Positions 15,969-23,291 of a stretch of DNA of 64,000 nucleotides are shown here, one piece after another (positions within the stretch are counted from its first letter, which is position 1; each line of letters opens with the position of its first letter). The notes under the pieces were generated by a model, which was not told the DNA's origin, ran no database searches, and worked only from the letters and a program-made list of their open reading frames with translations. A program made the position numbers and the translations under genes. Source of the DNA: AWTP1-13 sp050248715 (GTDB taxonomy: Bacteria > Pseudomonadota > Alphaproteobacteria > Rhizobiales > Hyphomicrobiaceae); contig JBFWRV010000001.1 of NCBI GenBank assembly GCA_050248715.1, positions 368,011 to 432,010 on the forward strand, read 5' to 3'.

Positions 15969-17039
15969 TCAGAGCGTGGGGACAAGGACGGCACGCCGCT
16001 TCAGCGCTCCGGCGTGGACAGCCTCGAAAATCCGGTTGATCTCGCGTAAAGGGTGCTTCTCGACGAACGGTGCCACCTTGATGCGACCGTTGAGCACCAG
16101 CTCGAGCACCTCAGGATAGAGCTGCGGCGGGCAGCCCCAGTTGCCGAGTGCCCGGGCGTGAAAGGCCATGAGGTTGGAGAGCCGGACCTCCACCTTGTCC
16201 ATGGTGAAGCCGACCACGCCGAGAGTGGCGCCGTGGTTGAGCAGCCCGAACGCGGTCTCCTGGCCGGCACGCGTACCCGAGCACTCCAAGATGATCCACT
16301 CGGTCTGGCGCAGGCCGCGCCCCTTGGCGAATTTCTGAATGGAGGCCTTGATGTCGCGAGGCGCTAGCTGGCGTGCATTCAAGGCAAGCTGGGCGCCCTG
16401 GCCGGATACGGCCGCCAGCTTGTCGTCGCTCACGTCGATGGCGACGACCGTGCCGCCAAGAGCGGCAGCGATCTGGACCGCATAGCCGCCGACGCCGCCG
16501 GCTCCATTGACGATGACCAGATCACCTTCCGCCACGCCGGCCTGCACCACTGCCTGGTAGGGCGTGGTCACGGCGTCTGCGACGACCGAGAGATCGGCGA
16601 GATCGATCCTGGCCGCCGCGAGCCGGGCCTCGTCGGCGGCGCACAATCCATGCGCGGGGACGACGATGTGGGTGGCGAATCCGCCGTGAATGTCGTTGCC
16701 CGGCATCTTCTGATGCGCGCAAATGGTAGCCCTGCCGCGGCGGCACGCATCGCAACTGCCGCACGGGATCACGGCGGGAACGATGACCGCTCTATCGGTC
16801 CACCATAGTGCGTTGCTGCCGGCGTCCAGCACGCGGCCGCTGATCTCATGGCCCAGCGTCAGCGGCAGCTCGTGCTTGGTGCGGATGCCGTCGTAGTAGT
16901 AGCCGAGGTCCGTGTGGCAGACGCCGCATCCGGCGATCTCGATCAGAACCTCCTCCGGACCGAGGGGCGGTGTCTCGAATTCCTCTTCGACAAAGGGTTC
17001 GCCCTTGCCCCTCATCAACCAGCGAGACGACCTGGCCAT
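15969..17039 (-). CDS. had: 6-hydroxycyclohex-1-ene-1-carbonyl-CoA dehydrogenase
   Basis: This zinc-type medium-chain dehydrogenase oxidises the Dch product with NAD. It has the catalytic-zinc segment CGVCHTDLG and GHE, the structural-zinc cysteines in CGSCDACRRGRATIC, and the NAD loop NGAGGVGGYAVQIA. It is the first gene of the operon. I preferred ATG 17039, which has a GGGGG-rich ribosome site; a TTG at 17051 in frame is the alternative. A Crp/Fnr-type box lies about 98 bases upstream. Confidence 0.92.
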   Translation of the reverse strand: MARSSRWLMRGKGEPFVEEEFETPPLGPEEVLIEIAGCGVCHTDLGYYYDGIRTKHELPLTLGHEISGRVLDAGSNALWWTDRAVIVPAVIPCGSCDACRRGRATICAHQKMPGNDIHGGFATHIVVPAHGLCAADEARLAAARIDLADLSVVADAVTTPYQAVVQAGVAEGDLVIVNGAGGVGGYAVQIAAALGGTVVAIDVSDDKLAAVSGQGAQLALNARQLAPRDIKASIQKFAKGRGLRQTEWIILECSGTRAGQETAFGLLNHGATLGVVGFTMDKVEVRLSNLMAFHARALGNWGCPPQLYPEVLELVLNGRIKVAPFVEKHPLREINRIFEAVHAGALKRRAVLVPTL

Positions 17040-17130
17040 CTGCGCCCCCAATCTGGCCGACGGAAATGTGCATGTCGGCCGCGCGAGCTTCTGAGTGCGG
17101 CATTCTTCTTCGCCGGCCGGACGTGCTGCC

Positions 17131-17144
17131 TTGACCTAAGGCAA
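17131..17144. promoter_or_regulatory. Crp/Fnr-type operator, one mismatch (TTGACCTAAGGCAA)
   Basis: The site sits almost midway between the divergent had and korA starts (98 and 96 bases). It differs from TTGAC-N4-GTCAA at one position. In R. palustris the Fnr-family regulator AadR activates the benzoyl-CoA reductase genes, so a site here fits the family logic. Confidence 0.55.
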
Positions 17145-17233
17145 GGAGGGGCAGAAAAAAGTATTCTAGTACCAAAATATAAATATTGCGACGACGCACT
17201 CGGCGGGTGCTGGTCGACGCGAGGGAGGCTCGC

Positions 17234-18961
17234 ATGGAGGATTCCCAAAGCATTTCAATTGCCTTTGTCGGCAGCGGCGGTGCCGGAGCGCTGACGGCCG
17301 GGACTCTCCTGCTTGAAGCCGCATGTGCGGCGGGCTGGCAGGGTCTGCTCACCCGGTCGGTCGGTCCACAGATCCGCGGCGGCGAGGCGGCGGCGCTGCT
17401 GCGGCTGGCGACCCGGCCGGTCGAATGCGCGGCCGAGCGCTTCGATGTCCTCATCGGTATCGACTGGCTCAATGCCCAGCGCTTCGGCGCCGAAATCGAG
17501 GTCGGGCCGAACAGTCTTGTGATCGGCGATCCGAGGGGAGGCGCCTTGCCAGCGATCATCGCCGCTGCGGGCGCACGCCTCGTCTCGGTCCCGATGAAGG
17601 ACATGGCCAAGGCGATCCCCGAGGGGCGGTCCAACATGATCGCCCTCGGCATCGCCGGGCAGTTGCTGGGATTGAGCGAAGACGTCTGCTCGGCCTTGGT
17701 AACCAAGCGACTCGGCGACAGGGGACAAGCTACGATTGAGGCCGGTCGAGCTTCCTTGAGAGCAGGCTATAATGCAGGCGGAAGACTCGACGCCCGCCTG
17801 CCTACCTTCGCCCCGAGTCCCGGCACGGCGAAAAGGTGGCTCGTCTCCGGCAACGAGGCCGCCGCGCTCGGCGCAGTTCGCGGCGGCATCCGCTTTGCCG
17901 CTGCATATCCGATCACCCCTGCCACCGAAATTCTCGAATGGCTTGCGCCCAATCTCACGAAGGTCGGTGGCGCGTTGCTGCAGGCGGAAGACGAACTCGC
18001 TGCCATCAACATGATCATCGGCGCATCGTACGGCGGGACACCGTCGCTCACTGCAACCTCGGGGCCCGGGCTGTCGCTGATGATCGAGGCGCTGGGACTG
18101 GCGACGGCCGCAGAGATCCCGATCGTCGTCGTCGACGTGATGCGCGGGGGACCATCCACCGGCATCCCGACGAAGTCGGAGCAGGCAGACCTCAACATCG
18201 CCGTCTACGGCTGCCACGGCGATGCACCGCACCTGGTCCTGGCACCGCAATCAATCGCCGACTGTCTGTTCACGACGCAATGGGCGACGTACCTGTCGGA
18301 GGCCCTCCAGGCGCCGGCCGTGGTGCTGTCCGATCAGTTTATCGGCCAAGCGCGGGCGGCGATCGAGCGTCCGTGCGACGTGGCGTTCATCGGCCAGCGC
18401 ACGCGGGCGACGGCGGCTGACGCAGACGGCAAGTACAAGCGCTACGCGACCACGGCGAGTGGGGTGTCGGCCATGGCGCTTCCGGGCACGCCCGGCTGCC
18501 AGTACACGGCCGACGGGCTTACGCATACCGAGCGGGGCATTCCTACCAGCAGCGCCGCCGATCACGCGGCCCAGCTCGACAAACGGCGCGACAAGATTGC
18601 CCGCTTCGACTACGGCGACCATTGGGCGACCATCGAAGGGGCCGGAGACGTTGCCGTAGTCACGTGGGGATCTCTGACCGGAGCGGCGCGTGAAGCGATT
18701 GCCCGCGCGAAGACAGACGGCTTTGAAGTCAGCCTGCTGGCGCCTCGTCTCCTCTCCCCGGCGCAACCCGAGCGCTTCTCGGCAGCTCTTGCCGGCAAGA
18801 AGCGCGCCCTGGTCGTGGAGCAGAGCCACGGGGCGCAGTTCCACCGTTATCTCAGAGCCCACTACGACCTCCCGAGCGAGGTCAGAGTGCTCAACCGGCC
18901 CGGACCGCTCCCGATCAGGGCCGGCGAGATTCACCGGGCGATCCTGGAATGGAGGACATGA
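17234..18961 (+). CDS. korA: 2-oxoacid:ferredoxin oxidoreductase, fused gamma-alpha subunit (KorA)
   Basis: This 575-residue protein joins a gamma domain (about 1-185; FVGSGGAGALTAGTLLLEAA) to an alpha domain (about 205-575; GGIRFAAAYPITPATEILEW, TATSGPGLSLMIEALGLA). In Thauera the korAB genes beside the benzoyl-CoA cluster encode 2-oxoglutarate:ferredoxin oxidoreductase that regenerates reduced ferredoxin for the reductase. ATG 17234 is preceded by GAGGGAGG; the frame is open upstream but without a ribosome site. It overlaps korB by 4 bp. Confidence 0.92.
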   Translation: MEDSQSISIAFVGSGGAGALTAGTLLLEAACAAGWQGLLTRSVGPQIRGGEAAALLRLATRPVECAAERFDVLIGIDWLNAQRFGAEIEVGPNSLVIGDPRGGALPAIIAAAGARLVSVPMKDMAKAIPEGRSNMIALGIAGQLLGLSEDVCSALVTKRLGDRGQATIEAGRASLRAGYNAGGRLDARLPTFAPSPGTAKRWLVSGNEAAALGAVRGGIRFAAAYPITPATEILEWLAPNLTKVGGALLQAEDELAAINMIIGASYGGTPSLTATSGPGLSLMIEALGLATAAEIPIVVVDVMRGGPSTGIPTKSEQADLNIAVYGCHGDAPHLVLAPQSIADCLFTTQWATYLSEALQAPAVVLSDQFIGQARAAIERPCDVAFIGQRTRATAADADGKYKRYATTASGVSAMALPGTPGCQYTADGLTHTERGIPTSSAADHAAQLDKRRDKIARFDYGDHWATIEGAGDVAVVTWGSLTGAAREAIARAKTDGFEVSLLAPRLLSPAQPERFSAALAGKKRALVVEQSHGAQFHRYLRAHYDLPSEVRVLNRPGPLPIRAGEIHRAILEWRT

Positions 18962-19797
18962 TGTCGAGCGTGAGCGAACGGCTCGGCTGCAAGCCGGCCG
19001 ACTACAAGTCGGACATCAAGCCGATCTGGTGCCCGGGCTGCGGCGACTATCACGTGCTCATGTCGTTCACGCGCGCATTCGCGGAGCTCGGTCTGCCGCC
19101 GGAGCGCATCGTCGTGGTCTCAGGCATCGGTTGCTCCTCGCGCATACCTGCCTACACGAGCTGCTACGGCTTCCACGGCGTCCACGGCCGCTCGCTGGCG
19201 CTGGCCGCGGGGCTGAAGGTGACACGGCCCGACCTCACCGTGGTCGTTGCGAGCGGCGACGGCGACGGCTACTCGATCGGCGGCAACCATTTCCTGCACG
19301 CCTGCCGGCGCAACATCGACATGACCTATGTGGTGATGGACAACCACATCTACGGCATGACGAAGGGTCAGCCCTCGCCCACAACCGAGCCTGAGTTCGA
19401 CACGGCGTTGTCGCCGGGAGGTACGGGGCTGAGGCCGTTCCACCCGCTGGTGATCGCGCTGGCTTCCGGGGCAAACTTTGTCGCCCGCTGCTTCTCGGGT
19501 GAGCCCAACGATACGGCTGCCGTGCTGGTAGAGGCGATCAGGCATCCGGGCTTTTCGTTCGTCGAGATACTGAGTCCGTGCGTGACGTTCAGACCCGATG
19601 AGAAGGAATGGAAGAACGTCGTCCATCCCGCGTCGGTTCCGGAAACGAGCGATCCCGCGAAAGCCGCGCGACGGATTATGACGGACGACGGCTTCAACCT
19701 CGGGATTCTCTATCGCGGCGACCGCAGGCCCTATCAACCCGCCATCGGCCCGGCGACCATCGACTTGGGCGAGCTGGAGAAGGATTTCGCGCTATGA
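18958..19797 (+). CDS. korB: 2-oxoacid:ferredoxin oxidoreductase beta subunit (KorB)
   Basis: This thiamine-diphosphate-binding subunit (279 residues) has the ThDP/Mg motif ASGDGDGYSIGGNHFLHA with the following MDNHIYGMTKGQ segment. The N-terminal WCPGCGDY and GIGCSSR cysteines are typical cluster-binding residues of KorB. I chose ATG 18958 (ATGA overlap with korA, GGAGG just upstream); ATG 18949 and 18961 are alternatives. Together with KorA it oxidises a 2-oxoacid, probably 2-oxoglutarate, and reduces the Bcr ferredoxin. A phenylglyoxylate role is less likely but possible given the pad genes. Confidence 0.92.
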   Translation: MMSSVSERLGCKPADYKSDIKPIWCPGCGDYHVLMSFTRAFAELGLPPERIVVVSGIGCSSRIPAYTSCYGFHGVHGRSLALAAGLKVTRPDLTVVVASGDGDGYSIGGNHFLHACRRNIDMTYVVMDNHIYGMTKGQPSPTTEPEFDTALSPGGTGLRPFHPLVIALASGANFVARCFSGEPNDTAAVLVEAIRHPGFSFVEILSPCVTFRPDEKEWKNVVHPASVPETSDPAKAARRIMTDDGFNLGILYRGDRRPYQPAIGPATIDLGELEKDFAL

Positions 19798-20324
19798 ATC
19801 GTGCGTCCGGCGCTCCCGAGGTCACAAGCCTCGCCGACCTGTTTGCGGTCGCCTATCAGATCGAGGCCGACGCGGCAGAGCGCTACGATCTGCTCGCCGC
19901 ACAGATGGAGGCCCACAACAATCCAGAGCTGGTCACCGTTTTTCGGGACCTGGCCCGAGCCGAGGCCATTCACCGCGACGAGATCCGCCGGCTCGCAGGC
20001 GACATCGACGTCGCTGCCCGCGCGCAAGAGATCGCCAGGTGGCGTCGGGGCGAGAGCCCGGAAGAGGTCGACCTCGGCAAGGCACACTATCTGATGACGC
20101 CTTGGCACGCGCTGGATCTGGCGTTGGCGGGCGAGAAGCAGGCCCTGGCCTACTTCACCTCCATCGTGCAGACGACGACGGACCCGAGCATCAAGAAGAT
20201 GGCGGAGGAGTTCTGCGAGGAGGAGAACGAGCACGTCAATCTGGTCTACCGGCTGATGCAGAGGTATCTGCTGCCGGCCCATGCGTGGTCCGAGGACCTC
20301 GACCCGCCGATCGCGCAAGGGTGA
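19794..20324 (+). CDS. Rubrerythrin/ferritin-like diiron protein
   Basis: This 176-residue four-helix protein has two E-x-x-H-type repeats: EADAAERYDLLAAQME with ARAEAIHRDEI, and EKQALAYFTSIVQ with EEENEHVNLVYRL. There is no rubredoxin cysteine pair, so it is an erythrin-like member. It is coupled to korB by a 4-bp overlap. A role in peroxide or oxygen protection of the ferredoxin-linked enzymes is a reasonable inference. Confidence 0.82.
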   Translation: MNRASGAPEVTSLADLFAVAYQIEADAAERYDLLAAQMEAHNNPELVTVFRDLARAEAIHRDEIRRLAGDIDVAARAQEIARWRRGESPEEVDLGKAHYLMTPWHALDLALAGEKQALAYFTSIVQTTTDPSIKKMAEEFCEEENEHVNLVYRLMQRYLLPAHAWSEDLDPPIAQG

Positions 20325-20345
20325 GCCGGTCGAGCCGCCGCGATG

Positions 20346-23291
20346 TCAACTCGCCTGCTTGCGCAAGTCTCTGACCCGCACCGCCTTGCCCTGCGATCGA
20401 GGGACTTCGCCGGGTGACTTGACCACCACTTTGCACGTTACGCCGATCAGCGACTTGATGTGGTGCGTGATCTCCCTGGACTTCCCGGCGCGATCCACCT
20501 CTCCTGCGGCCGGCCCCGGTGCGAGCTCGACTTCGACCATCATTGCGTCCAGAGAACCCTCGCGCGTCAGGACAATCTGATAGTGCGGTGCAAGTCCGGG
20601 AAACCCAACGAGCACCGCTTCCACCTGCGAGGGGTAAACATTGACGCCCCGGATTATGAGCATGTCGTCGTTGCGGCCAGTGACGCGCATGATGCGGACA
20701 TGGGTGCGGCCACACGCGCATGGCTCGCGACTGAGCCGGGTGATGTCGCGGGTGCGATAGCGGATCATCGGCAGTGCTTCCTTGGTCAGCGTGGTGATGA
20801 CCAGCTCCCCCGGCTCGCCGTGAGGCACGGGCTGTTGCGTGTCGGGGTCGATCACCTCGAACAGGAAGTGATCCTCCCAGCCGTGCAGGCCGGACTGCTC
20901 GACATGGCATTCGCAGGCAACGCCAGGCCCCATGATTTCCGACAGCCCATAGATGTCGATGGCTCTGATCCCGAGCCGCTGCTCGAGATCGTGACGCATG
21001 GCCTCGCTCCAGGGTTCGGCCCCGAACATGCCTAGCCGCAGCGAAGACTTCCTCAAGTCCACGCCCATGCTGTCGGCGACCTCGGCAATGTTGAGCGCAT
21101 ACGATGGGGTCGCGCACAAGACGTGCGCGCCGAAGTCGCAGATGAGCGCAACTTGCCGCTCGGTCCCGCCGCCGGACAGGGGCACCACCGTGCAGCCGAG
21201 CCGCTCCGCTCCGTAGTGAGCGCCGAGCCCGCCCGTGAAAAGCCCGTAGCCGTAGGCGTTATGAACGATATCGCCGGGCGAGGTCCCCGCGCACGCCAGC
21301 GAGCGTGCCATCAGGTCGGCCCAACGCTCAAGGTCTCCCTTGGTGTAGCCGACGACCGTCGCCTTGCCCGTTGTCCCCGATGAGGCATGGACGCGAATGA
21401 GCTTCTCGCGCGGCGTCGCGAACATCCCAAAGGGGTAGTTGTCGCGCAGGTCGGTCTTCACCGTGAACGGGAAGCGCGCAAGATCGGCGAGCGCCCGCAG
21501 ATCGCTGGGCTTGGCCCCCGCGGCTTCGAACTTCCGGCGGTAGTGCGGCACGTTCGCATAGGCACGCTCGAGGGTTTGCTTCAGGCGACTCGTCTGCAGT
21601 GCGGTCAGCTCTTGGCGCGACATGGTCTCGACGGCACGATCGAACATGAAGACGCGGGAACCGCGGTTGGCCGTCCTCGCGCTTACGGATGACTTTCCAC
21701 GCAAGGCCGACACTGACCAACCCGGCTTGATGGCAGGGCCGCCGGAGCCGTTGCCGCGGCTCGATCCTTTGGGCAGGGCGAAGCCCTGATTGAAGGCGGC
21801 GCGCCTTATCAGAACGAATTTCATGGCACTGCCGGCGCCCAGAATGCAGGCGCCGGCGACAGCAAAGAGGGTCGACGCGGCATGCGAGGCATAAAGGCCC
21901 GCGCCTACCAGCCCGAACGGGAGAAGCAAGCCGATCACCGACAGCCAGGGGCTGAACGAGGCGAGGACGTCAAGGGTCCGGCTCGGAGCTGCCTCCAACC
22001 GCAGAGCGCTGAGATACAGCTGCCAGATCCAGGCGCGCAAGGCAGCCAACACGATCGCAGCGATGGCGACCGTGCCGGCGAGGGGAGCCAGGGCGACCAG
22101 GAAGGCAGCAGCCACCAGAAGCATGCCGGCTCCTTCCGCGGCGGCTGTGGCGACGATGAGGGGAACGATCAGCCGGCTCCGCCATGCTGGGATGCCCTTG
22201 GCCTCCTTCAAGATCATGGCCTGGCTGAAAAGAAACAGTGCGCCGGAGACGGCGGCGGCAATCACGGCCGGCAACGCCTCGGACCAGATGGCAAGGACAG
22301 CCAGGGGAAAGAAGGCGCCGGCGATCCAGGCCTCGCGCGCCATCCAGGAGCGGTGCGGCTGCCGCAGCACGTACATGAAGCGCAGCGGCCGGCCGATCTT
22401 GAGCAGCAATAGAAGCAGGCCGAACGCGACGATCACGAGGGCGAGCGAGCCGAGCGGCAGCAGCGAGCCTCGCCCCGCCATGGCGGCGAACAGGAACAGT
22501 CCAACTCCCGCTCCACCGCAAATGAAGTTGCTGGCTGCTTTCCAATCCCAATGCTGTTGATGGTCTGGCTCTACCCCCTTGCTGCGCAGCTCCCCGGCTT
22601 TGGCGGGCGGCACGACCGAGTGGGTCGCGTCCTCTCCCCCTGCGTGGGCGCGGCCATTCAGATAGTAGAAGCCGGGCTGGGTTGCGAGGGCCTCGTGCAT
22701 AAGCAAAGGCTCTTGCTCTCGCAGCAGGCGGGAGACGTTGCTGCCGCCATCGTCGAGATCGCCGAAGTGGAGGGCACCGGCGATGCAGGCGTTGACGCAA
22801 GCGGGCGTGGCACGCGGATCGACGCCAGGGGTCAGGCCGGCAGTGAGGCCGAAGTCGATGCGGGGTGCACAGAAGTTGCACTTCTGCGCGACCCCCAGGC
22901 GACGCGGGTCCTCGCGCTCGATCTCATTCCTCGTCGCGGCGGCGCCGTAGGCGAATCGCGGCGCATCGACCTTGAAGCGCGCCTGATAGGGGCATGCGAC
23001 AGCGCAATAGGCGCAGCCGATGCAGAGGTCGTAGTCGATGGTGACGATGCCGTCGTTGCGCCGCTGCGTTGCACCTGTGGGGCAGACGTGCATGCAGGGC
23101 GGATCGGCGCACTGCTGACAGCCTACGGGCACAAAGGTGCGGCTGACGTTGGGATAGCGTCCCGTCTCGATGTCGAGAACCTTGCGCCACTGTACCGATG
23201 GTACTGTAGCGTTGGTGTGCCGGCACGCCGCCGTGCAGGTTTGACAGCCCACGCAGCGATCGAGGTCGGCCACCATCGCCCAGCGGGTCAT
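20346..23291 (-). CDS. Triple fusion: PadC-like ferredoxin subunit, PadD-like membrane anchor and phenylacetate-CoA ligase
   Basis: One uninterrupted 981-codon frame holds three functions. Residues 1-200 are a four-cluster iron-sulfur subunit (Cys13/16/19/23, 58/61/66/70, 90/93/96/100 and 138/141/165/169). Residues about 250-507 are a DmsC/NrfD-like membrane anchor ending in a typical NQGFALP tail. Residues 549-981 are a complete phenylacetate-CoA ligase (PaaK/PadJ) with SSGTTGK and YRTRDI motifs. The about 40-residue linker, rich in Ser/Gly/Arg, looks like a former C-terminal tail plus intergenic DNA. Phenylacetyl-CoA:acceptor oxidoreductase is PadBCD in Thauera/Aromatoleum. The ligase could also start separately at Met549 (21647), though no clear ribosome site precedes it. 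Confidence 0.85.
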   Translation of the reverse strand: MTRWAMVADLDRCVGCQTCTAACRHTNATVPSVQWRKVLDIETGRYPNVSRTFVPVGCQQCADPPCMHVCPTGATQRRNDGIVTIDYDLCIGCAYCAVACPYQARFKVDAPRFAYGAAATRNEIEREDPRRLGVAQKCNFCAPRIDFGLTAGLTPGVDPRATPACVNACIAGALHFGDLDDGGSNVSRLLREQEPLLMHEALATQPGFYYLNGRAHAGGEDATHSVVPPAKAGELRSKGVEPDHQQHWDWKAASNFICGGAGVGLFLFAAMAGRGSLLPLGSLALVIVAFGLLLLLLKIGRPLRFMYVLRQPHRSWMAREAWIAGAFFPLAVLAIWSEALPAVIAAAVSGALFLFSQAMILKEAKGIPAWRSRLIVPLIVATAAAEGAGMLLVAAAFLVALAPLAGTVAIAAIVLAALRAWIWQLYLSALRLEAAPSRTLDVLASFSPWLSVIGLLLPFGLVGAGLYASHAASTLFAVAGACILGAGSAMKFVLIRRAAFNQGFALPKGSSRGNGSGGPAIKPGWSVSALRGKSSVSARTANRGSRVFMFDRAVETMSRQELTALQTSRLKQTLERAYANVPHYRRKFEAAGAKPSDLRALADLARFPFTVKTDLRDNYPFGMFATPREKLIRVHASSGTTGKATVVGYTKGDLERWADLMARSLACAGTSPGDIVHNAYGYGLFTGGLGAHYGAERLGCTVVPLSGGGTERQVALICDFGAHVLCATPSYALNIAEVADSMGVDLRKSSLRLGMFGAEPWSEAMRHDLEQRLGIRAIDIYGLSEIMGPGVACECHVEQSGLHGWEDHFLFEVIDPDTQQPVPHGEPGELVITTLTKEALPMIRYRTRDITRLSREPCACGRTHVRIMRVTGRNDDMLIIRGVNVYPSQVEAVLVGFPGLAPHYQIVLTREGSLDAMMVEVELAPGPAAGEVDRAGKSREITHHIKSLIGVTCKVVVKSPGEVPRSQGKAVRVRDLRKQAS

